Part shown: in pieces, positions 35,848-47,420 of the stretch
Layout of the letters: the number at the start of each line of letters is the position of its first letter
Numbering within the stretch: position 1 is the stretch's first letter
From: Branchiostoma floridae
Taxonomy: Eukaryota; Chordata; Leptocardii; Amphioxiformes; Branchiostomatidae
NCBI RefSeq assembly: GCF_000003815.2
Contig: NC_049980.1
Location: 8,729,431 to 8,793,430, forward strand
Direction: 5' to 3'
DNA length: 64,000 bases
The notes under the pieces: model-generated
What the model saw: only the letters and a program-made list of their open reading frames with translations
Database searches by the model: none
What the model was told of the DNA's origin: nothing
Translations under genes and position numbers: made by a program

Positions 35848-36899
35848 AGTATGATTTTGATCGCTACATATGCGGTCGCTGTCTAGGGGTCTATCACGGC
35901 TATAGTTAGAGCACGTAATAGTTAGCATAGAAGTAGACTCAATACTGCGTCATCCAATGGCGGCCAGGAATGACATAAACAATGGTGGGTAAGGTCTTCG
36001 AAAGGGCTTTTCTGACTCTCTCTCCTTTTAAGATTACTACTTGCACTGTGCGATACCTTACTATAAGACATCGCACTTTACAGAGACAAGGACCAGAGGC
36101 TATCACGGTGATCTTTAACATATAGAAGGGCAAAGGTGTGAAAACTGGCCGGGCAAGATCGATATGAGAGTGCGTCCCCCCTCGTGCAATCCTCTCTCCA
36201 AATGCGGGCTTACATTCAGTACGTGTGCGAGTGGCTATTTACCCCTCATCTTCCGCAACTTTCTGAGAATTCTGCCCGGCGAAGTTGGAAAAGTATCACG
36301 GAGTAGAGAACCCATTAGAGCTTACATTCAGCCCACGGTCAGGGAACGTTACTGAAAGCCGCAAATGGTGGGTATTTGGAGTGTGAAAGACGTCAGTGCA
36401 CAAAGGATTGAATCTTTGCATGGTCACTACTGCGCTTAAGAAGCCATTACTCGGACTCAAGGAAGAGTGCCTAGAAAAATGCCTAACAGTCGTCTAGGTT
36501 CGCGCTAGCGCTGATAACTACCAGTACAGACCTCTTGCAAACCGAACAGGTAAAATTGGGTATTTTCTCCAATGTAAAAGCGACTATTCATACATCACAT
36601 GCCATCAGTCAGCGACAAACGCTAGTGCATACACATATAGAGCTGTCTGAAAGCAAACACTTAGGTTGAAGATATGCGTAACATTGATCAACGTTCACTT
36701 TACTCATGATATGGATTTGAAGCTGTAAAATTTCGTTCCAGGGAAAGCTTTTTGCTGATACACTCTGACCACGAAGTAGATAGCAAAACAGTGCCTCTGT
36801 CGGGAAAAATCATAGTAAATATTTTTGATATGTCAAATGGAATGTAGCATACCCATAGGCTGCATGGTATAGTCTAAAAAGTTAGTAAAGGTGCTTGCC
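35848..36899. other. Non-coding, nothing recognised
   Basis: No gene or repeat partner noticed. Confidence 0.6.
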
Positions 36900-37150
36900 A
36901 CACAAGATGGTGTATAGGGCGGCGCCATCTCCATTACAATACCCTTATGCCACACAACAACTTTGTGCACTCAGTGACTCACTACAGCACGGGGCTAGTC
37001 CACTGATAGTGTGTTTGTTTAACTACCCCTTGCCAATGCTGAGTGCTAAGTAGAGAAAGTATCTTTAAAGGTCTTCGGTATGCATGGCTTGGCCGGGATG
37101 AAACTCACCATTTCCCAAATACAAGACAAACACTCTACTCATAGAGCTAT
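36900..37150 (-). mobile_element. SINE group 2 copy, inverted
   Basis: GGCGGCGCCATCTCCATTAC, ATGCCACACAACAAC, CTACAGCACGGGGCTAGTCC and AATGCTGAGTGCTAAG align with 21.18-21.44 kb and, reversed, with the SINE at 15.5 kb. Confidence 0.65.
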
Positions 37151-37504
37151 CTTATTAGTTTCTCTGCTCTCTAGAGGAGAAAAATCATGTTTGCTATGAA
37201 ATGCCTGAAACAACCACAGCGAAGTAAAAGTATGGAAGGAGGGGTGCAAACAGTTTCTAATGATATTCCTTGTGTTATGTCTGGTATTGGCTTCACTGAA
37301 ACCTATGGTTTCATGGTCTTTGCCTTGCAATTGTATACTTGCAGCGTTTCTGTGTATGTGTGTGTGTGTATGTGTTTTAGAGTCACAAAATTTGACTCCC
37401 AAACCACTAACGCCTAACCACTACTGACTTACTCTTTGAGACCAGCCATTCCAGACCTTCCGTCTGCAGCCAAAATGTTAATGAAATGAAATTTTAAAAT
37501 GTTG

Positions 37505-37665
37505 TGAAAATTTTTAAATGTTCGGATGGCGAGGCCGAACACCAACCAACGGCGCGGAACACAAGCCGACCACAGCCGACCTAGCTCCCGATCCACTCCC
37601 AACTATGGTACGGGGAAGGTCGGGAGGTTCGGCTATGTGTAACCGGGGCTTCACTCAAGATCGGC
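37505..37665 (-). mobile_element. Family D copy, inverted
   Basis: On the minus strand GTTACACATAGCCGAACC, CTCCCGACCTTCCCC, TTGGGAGTGGATCGGGAGC and TAGGTCGGCTGTGGTCGGC occur in order. Confidence 0.7.
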
Positions 37666-37869
37666 TAGATGGATTTGTGTCGTATTTGATGTGTTAGACG
37701 GTTGTGACAAAAAAATAAAATGATTACAGGATTCAGGAGAAGCTAGTACTCAATTTGCTTACATTGATTATATACTTTGCTCACTAGGTGGTTGTGCAAA
37801 AGAATTCTCCTATATCCTATATTCTACAGTACCAACCTGATTAAGCTATTTTTGGAAGAAAATAATAAT

Positions 37870-38010
37870 TACGTTTTGGCCCCCTGGCGGCTTCTGTTGT
37901 TACTGCAGTGGAACGTGCGGTTCTTACGTGTTGTGCTCAGGTGAAATGGTCAGGTGTATTAGATGGGAGGTAGCTCTTGCTCCAATAGTATTTCTTGGCC
38001 ACTTGCACTT
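37870..38010 (+). mobile_element. Family A fragment
   Basis: TTTTGGCCCCCTGGCGGCTT, TTACTGCAGTGGAACGTGCGG, GTGTTGTGCTCAGG and GGGAGGTAGCTCTTGCTCC. Confidence 0.7.
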
Positions 38011-38012
38011 GG

Positions 38013-38667
38013 GATGACCAATTCATTTGAGTCCACTTTAACAACCCGCGGCCGACACTTCACCGCCTGCTCGTCGTCAGACGACTAACGTTTCTGTTTG
38101 AGTGACGTTTTCGTCCGAGTCGGCAAGATGTCGGCAGATAACGTTCGCGCCGTTTCAGATGATCCCTACAGCTGGAGAGGATGACCAATTTGTTTGAGGA
38201 TAGTCCACTTTAACTTCCCGACACTTTACCGCCTGTCCGTCGTCAGACGACCAGCGCTGGTGTTTGAGTGACGTTTTTGTCCAAGTCGGCTAGATGTCGG
38301 CAGATAACGTCCGCGCAGTTTCAGACGATCCCTACAGCTGGAGAGGATGACCATTTTTTTTTTACGATAGTCCACTTTAACAAACCGACGCTTTACCGCC
38401 TGTCCGTCGTCAGACGACCAGCGCTGGTGTTTGAGTGACGTTTTTGTCCAAGTCGGCAAGATGTCGGCAGATAACGTCCGCGCCGTTTCAGACGATCCCT
38501 ACAGCTGGAGAGGATGAGGATGACCAATTTGTTTGAGGATAGTCCACTTTAACTTCCGGACACCCTTACCGCCTGCCCGTCGTCAGACGACCAGCGCTGT
38601 TGTTTGAGTGACGTTTTTGTCCAAGTCGGCTTGATGTCGGCAGATAACGTCCACGCAGTTTCAGACT
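38013..38667 (+). repeat. Tandem satellite, about 170 bp, four units
   Basis: CAGACGA markers lie at 38078, 38244, 38411 and 38584 (periods 166, 167, 173). Each unit has GATGACCA, AGTCCACTTTAAC, CGTCGTCAGACGAC, GTTTGAGTGACGTTTTTGTC, AAGTCGGC, GATGTCGGCAGATAACGT, TTTCAGACGATCCCTACAGC and TGGAGAG. A stray piece of the unit is at 38864-38890. Confidence 0.93.
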
Positions 38668-38704
38668 GGTCTCTACCGACTGACAACGATGGCTGTTGGA
38701 TGGA

Positions 38705-38870
38705 GAATAATTTGCCAGAGGAGGTTTGCTACCAGAGAAGTTGGTCAGCCGCGGAGGGGTAACATGAACCTTAACATGGACTGACTCCCCTGGCCAGTTC
38801 CTCGATTTTTTGCCGAATTCTACGATCCCGTAACCCCGTAGGGAGGCCTGTGGAGGCTAATTTCAGACGA
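38705..38870 (-). repeat. Dispersed repeat, inverted partner of 32.60-32.75 kb
   Basis: ACCAGAGAAGTTGG, GACTGACTCCCCTGGCCAG, TTCTACGATCCCGTAACCCC and AGGGAGGCCTGTGGAGGCTA match 32.60-32.75 kb in reverse. It lies between the satellite and its stray piece. Confidence 0.65.
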
Positions 38871-39518
38871 CCCCTACAGCTGGAGAGGCGAAGTCTGTCG
38901 CCCTCTCACGCGGACACGCAGGAGGACATATTTCATCCGGGGTTTGCGTGTGTGCTCAAGGTCAAATTAAAACTTTCAACACGAGAGGTTATAAATTTTC
39001 GGCCATATTTCATCAAGAAAAGTGACTCACTTGTCAGCCGAACATGTCGGTAAATCAAAAGCGTGTATTAAATACCGAGGTCACCTACGTAGAGTGATGT
39101 ATTTCATATTAGTATTTCGTAATTCTAATAAATCTAGGCAACTTTTCTTTGATATGTAGCGTTGGAATTTCTAGATCTGACACATGAAATTAACCGCTGT
39201 TAAGTGAAATTCAAAGGAATTGAGAGCAATTTGCATTTTGATAGACGCATAGAAAGCACAAGCGAGTTACCAACGTGCGTTCCATCAATTTGAAAGAAAC
39301 CAATGAGCAGCGGTTGAAATAATCAAAGGATTTGACAAGTCAAAAACACCCGAGAAGTATATCGAATACCTTTCGAGTTTCTTCCTTCCAATAACAGGTT
39401 GGTAAAAAGGTTAATCCACTCATTTCCCGCCAAGTAGAAGGGGTACATGTTGACGCTTTGCTTCTGTCTGTAAAATCAGGAGGCCCAAACCTACACCACC
39501 AAAAAGTCAAAACCATAG
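38871..39518. other. Non-coding, nothing recognised
   Basis: AT-rich, no repeat partner apart from the satellite fragment at its start. Confidence 0.6.
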
Positions 39519-39707
39519 CACTCTTAATGCATTTAAATTCGTGGGGATTTAATTTCGCGGTAGCAAAAAAAAAGACTTTTCGCGGTGGTTTTAAGCTCGC
39601 GGCAGCAGCCAGCACTGTATGTAGTCTCTTACTGCCATGGAAAAATGTTCGCGGTGGATGAAGTTCGCGGTGAAGTGGCCACTGCAAAAGTTTCTGCATT
39701 TACAGTA
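39519..39707. mobile_element. Family G foldback element, second copy
   Basis: The right end TTTCTGCATTTACAGTA is intact and the left end decayed (CACTCTTAATGCA). TTTTCGCGGTGGTTTTAAG and ATGTTCGCGGTGG are internal. Confidence 0.82.
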
Positions 39708-40042
39708 TGTCCTGTTTAACCCTATCCAGGTCTATCCAGACGGGAGGGGTGGGGGTGGGGATTGTGGTGGATAGAAGTGCCCGCGCCAACTTTGACAACA
39801 TTGTGGTGGCCTTTGATAGCAGAAGTCTTAGAAGACTTAGATATGGATAAGAACTCCCTTATTGTTAACTTTTTGTATGATACCTTTAGGTATCATGGGA
39901 ATTTCCCGTTTTAGCCAATAAAATCAAATAATGACGGCATAATTACGTTATAATGATATAATGATTTCAGGAATTATAAAGATTAACAAGCACATCACCC
40001 CTGCAAATTTGGTGATCGTACAGCAACCCGTTCTGAAATTAT

Positions 40043-40105
40043 GAACGGAGGGGTTGGGGTGGGGGGGGTGGTAGCCATGTATAAATACACCACCCCCCCC
40101 CCCAG
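40043..40105. repeat. G-run/C-run hairpin
   Basis: GGGGTGGGGGGGGTGG and CCACCCCCCCCCCC flank TAGCCATGTATAAATACA. It could fold as a hairpin, or form a quadruplex on the G strand. Confidence 0.8.
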
Positions 40106-40124
40106 GCCAGAGAATGCCCAAAAG

Positions 40125-40325
40125 CCAAGTCTGGATAGGGTTCAAAGATCAGATAAACCAAAGTTCTGCTGTAGTTCCAAGGTGCACAAAGTTGACCTTG
40201 ACATTTGTCTTCCCAACACCTATCCACCTACCAAATATCATCCCAATCCATCCACAAGTTCAAAAGTTATGCTGGCCACAAATATCCGGAAATACAAACA
40301 AACAGACACACCAAAACCTATACCA
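40125..40325 (-). mobile_element. Family A copy, inverted
   Basis: AAGTTCTGCTGTAGTTCCAA, GTTGACCTTGACATTTGTC, CCTACCAAATATCATCCC and GTTATGCTGGCCACAAATAT are reverse complements of the family blocks. Confidence 0.78.
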
Positions 40326-41769
40326 CCATTTTTGATGAAGGTAAAAAAAAAAACAGCTTCGCCCTTTGACATGCGAAACCAGGATCTAACAACATTTCTC
40401 TCGGTGCAAACACAGTTCACTCGTGGCAAACTCCAGAGCTCTGCCGACAGTCTAATCTTTCACAACAAACACTAGCTGTGACGACGGATAGATCAGCTTC
40501 AGTTACAGGTAAGTTCCATCACTCAATGTCTTGCTGGCGATAGAGCTCCTTTCCCTCGAAGTGCTGTGTTATCGTTCCAAAATTGAGACGTCAAAATTCT
40601 TTGACAGTCGAAAAAGAAGACTACAGTAAGACTGCTGGTTTTTGTATGTCAGACAGCTTATGAGCAACAAGCTTCATAAATACAGAGAGATCTCGTAAGC
40701 CTGCATAAAAATCTCGCAGCCGCTACCAAAAGAGCATTAAATCTGGTATAATGTGCCGTTAAAGTATCATCAATGTCAGGGTCGCCATGAGCCCGCGGTG
40801 GTGCGGGGTCTGATACACGCATGGTAAAGAACCCCAGTCTGTCAGCACCTGAAACATGTCCCACCCTAATTGTGCTTGTCAGGAAACCACGGTCGGTATT
40901 ATTACTACTCCTGCTTCCAGGCATCGCGGTAAGGAGGGGAGAAATTATACTCTTACGATGGAAAACGTTTCCAGTTCCCTCTGAGGGAATTTAGACCCGA
41001 TTTACACAAGGAAAATGACTTGTCGTACGACAGTTATCGTCCGACCAGCTTGGTAAATACGCAGCTCACGTGCACATAGTGTGAACGTCAGAGATCTCGG
41101 AGTAGATACTGTGAGATAAGATTTAAGATCGCAGCATTCCCTACTTGCCCTGTCGCCTTGGTATGGGGCAAGATAAATGGATGTTTTCCCTCCCAACAAT
41201 CGATTGAAGGATGAGGTATGCTTCGGTTGCGAGATTGATGGTTTGATCGACTATTTCTTTATAGCCTATCTGAGATGATCTTTACACCGCTTAAAAGAGC
41301 GAAGCTTTGTTCTTCGCCGTGCCTTTAGTTTACAAAACCAGCCGCGGTATTTGGAAAGTCCATGGGGCTCGCACGGATCATGACTCAGTGTGCCATCCCG
41401 GATGTTGCTGCTAGCCTGCTACATACGCGTTATCGATGTCTCTATTTTTGCCTCTTTTTCGTGGGACAAGAATTTCTAGTGGGTGGTTTTCTTCAGCTTT
41501 TACCGATTCCAGTTGCCAGAAGGCCCCTGCGCTTGTCACTGCGGTACGTCGTAAAGATTTGTCAGGCCAAGAGTCAGCGCTCTGTGACCGTTAGCACGTC
41601 AGAACAGTACATACACGACGGTTAACATGTGTGACGGGGAAGAAACAGGATCTAATTGTCATCAAAACACACGGAGCGTGCTGCTGTCTCAACACACGGA
41701 TTTATTAGTAGGTGTGCCAACTGTAGTGTTTGTCACGCAATAGATGCCAGTGAGAGTTATACTCGTCCA
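40326..41769. other. Non-coding stretch
   Basis: TTACAG|GTAAGT at 40507/40508 is a strong donor-like site but no exon can be supported. Frames near 40.7 (minus) and 41.4 kb (plus) show no recognised domain. Confidence 0.5.
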
Positions 41770-41950
41770 GGTCAGCTATCATAATTCTTTCCCAAAACAC
41801 TTCTAAGGCGGCATTCGCGGTGCAAAACCGTTTACTCTCATATATAGCAATATCTGTTAGTGAGGATTTGACTTTTCCAGGTGAGCTATTTTTTTTTCAA
41901 AACACTTCTAAGCCAGCATTCGCAGTAAAAAAAAGTTTACTCTCATAGGC
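41770..41950 (+). repeat. Tandem duplication, about 110-bp period
   Basis: CCAGGT-AGCTAT, AAAACACTTCTAAG, AGCATTCGC-GT and GTTTACTCTCATA occur in both 41768-41845 and 41878-41950. Confidence 0.85.
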
Positions 41951-42399
41951 TCATAGGCATAGCACCTACTTGTAGCTGAACTTTACTATAGTACCCAATC
42001 CAGACTGCGAGCTGTACAACATCGCAGGCGCTGTTTCTGTCTTGTGTCTTCTTTATTGACTGAGCCTGTGGATACCTCTTCCCATACCTTAGGTGAGTTC
42101 TTGTATGGACGGCTGTCGTCAGCATGTGATTAAACACCCAATGTGTGCCTGACAGACGCGCTGTTCTGACAGTGTTTATATCCACAGCAAGGCCGCTAGT
42201 TGCCCTCGCCATATTGTCACAACAGCGCAGGTTATCGGTAGAGTGGACATGATGGCAGGTGGTCGGACCGACCATTTGATTAGAAAGGGGGTGGAGGAAT
42301 TAGCACCGGGCTGATTGGAAAATGCATAATCCCTTTTCGTTTTAGACTTCACTTCACCTAACAGGGAAGAGAAAATATGTTTATAATGGCAATTTGTTT

Positions 42400-42830
42400 T
42401 GCTTTTTGTTTGTTTGTTTGGTCGGTTGGTTGACTAGTTGCTAGCTTCTTGGTTGGTTGTTTGGTTGTTTGGTTTGTTGATTGGTTGGTTTGTTGATTGG
42501 TTGGTTGGTTGGTGGCTTGGTTGGTTGGTTGGTTGGTGGCTTGGTTGGTTGGTTGGTTGGTTGGTTGGTTGGTTGGTTGGTTGGTTGGTGGCTTGGTTGG
42601 TTGGTTGGTTGGTTGGTTGGTTGGTTGGTTGGTGGCTTGGTCGGTTGGTTGGTTGGTTGGTTGGTTGGCTGGTTGGTTGGTTGGTTGGCTGGTTGGTTGG
42701 TTGGTTGGTTGGTGGCTTGGTTGGTGGCTTGGTTGGTTGGTTGGTTGGTTGGTTGGCTGTTTTCCCGGTAGGTCGTTCAATTGGTTTACTGGTTGGTTGA
42801 TTTGGTTTGATCGGTTAGTTGATTAGTTAG
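42400..42830 (+). repeat. (TTGG)n tetranucleotide array
   Basis: About 430 bases of TTGG with TGGC and TTGA interruptions. The long frames on both strands (Gly-Trp-Leu-Val and Pro-Thr-Asn-Gln repeats) are products of the repeat, not genes. Confidence 0.97.
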
Positions 42831-43104
42831 TGGCCTACATCGGTGATTTCTTTTGTTGTCGTTTTTCAATGGTTGAGTGGATGATTATCTAGTGGATTAG
42901 TAGATATTTAGTTTTTGCTCGGTTTGTTCCTTACTTGTTTTTTTGAGGATTTATTTGGTCATTTCATTCCTGTAGAGGGAAATGTATTATGTAATACATG
43001 AAATATGGTGTTTATTTGTTTTCATTGCGTACCCGGTAAACCGCCTCATGGCATAATACACCAGGTTTTTACTGAAGAGTACAAGCTGCATATTTGGGCA
43101 AAAC

Positions 43105-43172
43105 GTTAGTACCTAACTTTTAAAAAGAACGGATATAGGTTACCCTGCGGTTAAAGGTAAACTAGCGTTATA
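43105..43172. mobile_element. Family I right-end fragment
   Basis: AACGGATATAGGTTACCC, then GGTTAAAGGTAAACTAGCG, matches the right end of the 33.3-kb copy. Confidence 0.7.
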
Positions 43173-43316
43173 TCTATTTGACCCACTCACACCGGGAAGG
43201 TCCCCTACTCTTTCCGACAATTGTGGTGAGTTCTTTTTTTACGTGCTCGAAATGTGCTTGCCCTTAAATACGGGACCTCCATTTAACGTCCTATCCGTCG
43301 AACCGCAAAAGGCCGT

Positions 43317-43455
43317 TGTTTTCACTTGAGTAAAGTGAGGAAAGTCACGTTAAGTGCCTTTCCAAAGGGCATAACGTCAACGGAGTATGTCAGGAGATTT
43401 AAACCCAGTACCTCTCTAGGATCATGGCCAACCCTACCAATACGCCACGCCGATG
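43317..43455 (-). mobile_element. SINE group 1 copy, inverted
   Basis: On the minus strand GGCGTATTGGTAGGGTTGGC (A-box-like), GGGTTTAAATCTCC (B-box-like), GGAAAGGCACTTAACGTGAC and CTCACTTTACTC. Confidence 0.68.
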
Positions 43456-43459
43456 CCAT

Positions 43460-43560
43460 CTTAAGGCCCCCTCTCACTTGACGTGCGCCACGCTTGCGGC
43501 ACGCTTGCGGCATTGCTGCGTTCGGAAGATGCTCAACGAATTTCAAGAACGTTTGATCAT
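43460..43560. mobile_element. Family C left-end fragment
   Basis: AAGGCCCCCTCTCACTTGAC, then GCCACGCTTGCGGC (duplicated), then ATTGCTGCGTTCGG resembles the 16.42-kb left end. The right half is missing. Confidence 0.65.
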
Positions 43561-44364
43561 TTTGAAAAAGATTGCCTTTGATAGGCATGACGATATTGGA
43601 GCCGATTCAAACCCACACGCTTTTTCAGCTTTTATATCAAAGCAGAATGAAAGAAAGTATACGTATAAGTACGGGCAAAACATTCGCTATTCCCTCTGTT
43701 GGTATAAATACACAATACATTGAAGGAGTCATGTTGTCGCGATAGATGATGAAGTGCGTTTGAACAGACGTTTGTCGATGTTTTCTTTAAAGAAGAACAC
43801 TTGTGATCTCTCCAAAAATCGGTTGTTGGTGAACAACTAAGCGTACAAATGAACGAATTTCACACTTCATTGACAACGTTAACGTTGTTTTATAGCTATT
43901 TCCTGTCATTGCGTTTATTCTATAAGAATCTAATATGAAATTAGCTACGATGGCTGAACAATTAATATTGGCGTCAAGTCAGTCTCTATCACCCGCAAGC
44001 ATCTTCATTAGACGCGTAATGAATTCATAAGTTAAAGAGACTGACAAAGATGCAGCGAGATATCTAACGCAGTCTCTATCAATGGCAGGTAATGATGACT
44101 CTACATTTGATTGATTTCTTTCCTTGTAGTTCTAGAAGATAAAGTTGTCGGAAGGTCCTTCTGAGTTCTCTTATCAGAAAACGCAGCATCCGTAGCCGAC
44201 GACTTTGAAAAGTCTCCATATTCATTAGACGTAGAAGGTTACCTTGTTTCTTTGTGATAGGTTAGGCCTGGAGGCTAGGGAATACTGCCGGAGGGTTCTA
44301 TTCTGTTTCCGCACGCTTGGATGACTATCATACAAAGTTCAGCCTATCATATCCAAGTAAAGGA
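43561..44364. other. Non-coding, nothing recognised
   Basis: CAGTCTCTATCA occurs twice (about 43980 and 44070). No gene. Confidence 0.6.
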
Positions 44365-44564
44365 CTGTAGCTGAAAGTTTTCTTTGTTCTTCAATTTCCT
44401 TTTTTTAAAGGTTGATGTGGGGCATGAAACGCTCCATGGATTCCATTACAGAACACAGCGCGTTCTGTGGTTGAAAGTTGTCTTTGTTCTTCAATTTCCT
44501 TTTTTTAAGAATTGATGTGGGGCATGAAACGCACCATGGCTTCCATTACAGAACACAGGGCGTC
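44365..44564 (+). repeat. Exact-period 100-bp tandem duplication
   Basis: CTGTAGCTGAAAGTTTTCTT at 44365 and CTGTGGTTGAAAGTTGTCTT at 44465 begin the units. They then share TTCTTCAATTTCC, GATGTGGGGCATGAAACGC and TTCCATTACAGAACACAG with few differences. Confidence 0.95.
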
Positions 44565-45329
44565 GATTGATTGGTTCATTGAAGAGGAGTCAGATTGATA
44601 CTCCAGCATTCCCGATGACCTTTGACCTCCAGGATGGGAGTGATTTTGGGCCGACAACATCGTGCACATTGGCAAACTTTTGTCAATGTTTTAAGGCTTT
44701 GTGACCGGAAACGGCTATGTATTGTGGGATGCGCCTGATTGATGTTACTCCTCGCGCAGTGGGATCAAGGAGGTCCTTGGTGGGATCAAATATTTGATTA
44801 ATGATGGTGCTCTGTGGTAGATTCGTCCTGCTCTACATACCTCAGTCTGAATCTTTTCTAGTCCCATAATGAATCTCGTTGAGTGAAGATACCGATCCTC
44901 GGCGTTCACACAGCTGTTGACATCACTCTATAAACCGTACAGTACGACTGTATGTGGTACCTAGCACATATGTCCAGTTTCGGTGGGAGGCAATGTTGGA
45001 AAAGTATTCGGATCTGCAGTTGGTTTTAGCACACGGATATAATTTTCTATCAAATTAACACTCCATAGCCTTTGATACCCGACCTTTTTCAGTGTAAGTT
45101 TTTTTCCAAGTTCAAGTTAACGAGGGACACGTTAGACAATGCTCTAGGTTGAGTACCACACCTTGACAAGTGCCGATCACACCACTTATCGACTTTGCTG
45201 TGCAATGTCCATAACCAATTCTTTCCGAATCTATAGTAATGCATGGTGCTTGACCAGCTTTCATCAGGTTTACGAGTGATTGTTCTGTATATCCCATCTC
45301 TCATTTTGCAGTCAGGATAACTCAACAAC
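44565..45329. other. Non-coding, nothing recognised
   Basis: No gene or repeat partner noticed. Confidence 0.6.
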
Positions 45330-45600
45330 CTCTAGATGATATTTGATATGTAGGTAATACTATGTGTTTGAAAGACGAGGTCAAGGTTGATTTTGGGACC
45401 CTAGCATGAGCATAACTTCCTTTTTTTTTTGGAATTATCTTTTGACCTAGACATGCTATGGTCTTGTTTTGGTGGCGCACCATGGCAGGTTGTTTGATAT
45501 TTGGCATGCGGTTAGTTCTTAACAAGACCTCGAAATGATTAGATTTTTGGCCATGTAGTAGTACTAGGAGCTTGTAATAGTACTGTAGTCGGACTTTCGC
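45330..45600 (+). mobile_element. Family A copy
   Basis: GATATGTAGGTAATAC, GAGGTCAAGGTTGATTTTGG, ACATGCTATGGTCTTGTTTT, AAGACCTCGAAATGATTAG and AGTACTGTAGTCGGAC. Confidence 0.75.
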
Positions 45601-45994
45601 GAACGGTATTGCGGTTTTCATTGCGGATAAAAATACGACCAATGTCACGAAGAATCGATGCCACTTCACGAAAGGTCACACCTTTACCATCATTCCAATT
45701 TCCCCGTAGAAACCGGGATATAAAATTATTTAGAACATACGCTTTCGGGGGAGGTGGCATTATCAATGTCATATTATACGTGATTTTCAAATAAAATGTA
45801 TAGTATTTTCATATAATGATCCTGTGTACGCAGATGTTAACAATATTTGGCTCAATATACGGGTATACGATATAACTTAGCTATAACATCGAAAAGTGAT
45901 TGTATTTGATTGTAAATGATGGTGAATCCATCCATGCATATAACCTTATCCTCTTGACGTACTCCTGCATTATTCTACGGTCATATTTGTACCG

Positions 45995-46255
45995 GTGCCA
46001 GTATGTCCCGGTGGACTGCGGGAAACCGGGGGAATGCCTCTCAGTGTTCTCACTATTAGGACAAGGCGTTTATTTGTTGCCGGGTCCTAGGTTGATTTTA
46101 ACTCTGAGATTTAAGAAATGCAGGGCCCCGTCCATGCCCCAAAATAGCCTAGTAGCCACATGATGTCCCACGAGGCCACGTAGAAGTCACGCCCGAAAGT
46201 GCTGACAAACAGACCCTACACTCACCAAAAGGGACCCCTTTTTCAGGTGGGACCG
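45995..46255 (+). mobile_element. Family E copy
   Basis: GTATGTCCCGGTGGACTGCG, TTGCCGGGTCCTAGGTTGAT, CAGGGCCCCGTCCATGCCCC and GTCACGCCCGAAAGTGC match the 62.5-kb copy in order. Confidence 0.68.
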
Positions 46256-46916
46256 TAACATAACCTGTTTGGCCGCGAGGTCGATGTATTCTTGATCTAT
46301 TTCATTTCTTTCCATAGCTTCCACATGCAGCTTCAAAAGCTCATAAAAGGAACGAAACCCTGTAATCTTGCCAAAACCAGTTATATCTTATGAAGGCATG
46401 TCTGGAGCACCAGGAAGGTTCTACGTAAGACAACGATATGTCCTGCAAACTTTAGCTCTTCAAATACATAGATGTTCACATGTCGATACGTCTTCATAGT
46501 ACGTGTACAATGTTAGACTTTCTTCCAACACTAAGTTGTAGAGTTTTCAACGACCATTGTTACTTTCTTGAGGATCATGATGAACGTAACAGTCACTTCA
46601 GCATGACGAACGAGAGTTGCAGACACGTGATCTTGTGTTATATTTGTCGTCAGCAATTGGTCAAACGTGCCAGAAACTTTGTATCTCGCCCCCCCCCCCG
46701 CCTCTGTTTAGTGATGGCTGAAGCGTCTCCCTATACGTCTTGATTTACGTTTTCTTAAAATGTTCTGACGCATGTACATGTAGGAGCTCTTTTCCTGTGA
46801 CCTCAACTAAGTTTTTTCAATGTACCTGGTGACGACTAATTTCCAAAAGGCGGTGGTCCTGATAGGATGTTATGGGAGGTAGGGGTTCCTCTTTAACAGT
46901 GGTTGTTACCTTGACA
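46256..46916. other. Intergenic stretch upstream of the GnRH receptor gene
   Basis: Contains a C-run at 46690-46699. No gene recognised. Confidence 0.6.
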
Positions 46917-46922
46917 TATAAG
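46917..46922 (+). promoter_or_regulatory. Possible TATA box of the GnRH receptor gene
   Basis: TATAAG lies about 570 bases upstream of the receptor start codon. A start site near 46946-46950 would fit the usual spacing. Several ATGs lie between it and the coding start, so this is weak unless the 5' leader is spliced. Confidence 0.22.
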
Positions 46923-47181
46923 AGCCTGTCAGCAGCTATGGAATGCGAACTGAAACTGTCAGCGCTTACAATAAGTGCCAATTAGAATGAGAAACCGCAG
47001 GCTGACTTGCCTACGCGTCTCCTGTTGTTTTGATGTTATGTTTACATGACATTTGTACTTCCCACTGTCATGACGTGATGCAATAGTACGCTTGGGTTAC
47101 AGAAACACCGCGATGTTTCACTTCTCGTTCGAAATGTTTATTTGAGTACGTCAACAGCTCGTTTTCTGTTCTATGCTACAG

Positions 47182-47420
47182 GTAAAGAGGACGATTGCCT
47201 GTCTACATTCCCCGACGTAACGGCAGCGAGGGCAACACCAAAACCCCGCCAAACAGAACAGTACTCATCGGGTAACTGCTAAACGTATCCGGTTACTACG
47301 CTAGTCACACTTTTGGGACTGCATCAGTCTGTGACTGGAAGACCGTACGATAGCTAGGAAGAAGAGCCACGATGTTTGAATCGCACGTGGCACATAGTCG
47401 GAATAAACGTTGACTTTCAG
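47182..47420 (+). other. Possible 5'-UTR intron of the GnRH receptor gene
   Basis: CTACAG|GTAAAG at 47181/47182 is a good donor and TTGACTTTCAG at 47410-47420 a fair acceptor. Splicing would place a leader exon just before the palindromes and remove several upstream ATGs. No transcript evidence is available here. Confidence 0.28.

Noticed and set aside
40470-40515. Strong donor-like TTACAG|GTAAGT
   Set aside because: A single good donor with no promoter or coding frame before it.
40658-40924. Minus-strand 88-codon frame
   Set aside because: No recognised motif; likely part of an unidentified repeat.
42358-42826. Long open frames on both strands (Pro-Thr-Asn-Gln and Gly-Trp-Leu-Val repeats)
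   Set aside because: They are translations of a TTGG tetranucleotide array, open in several frames at once.
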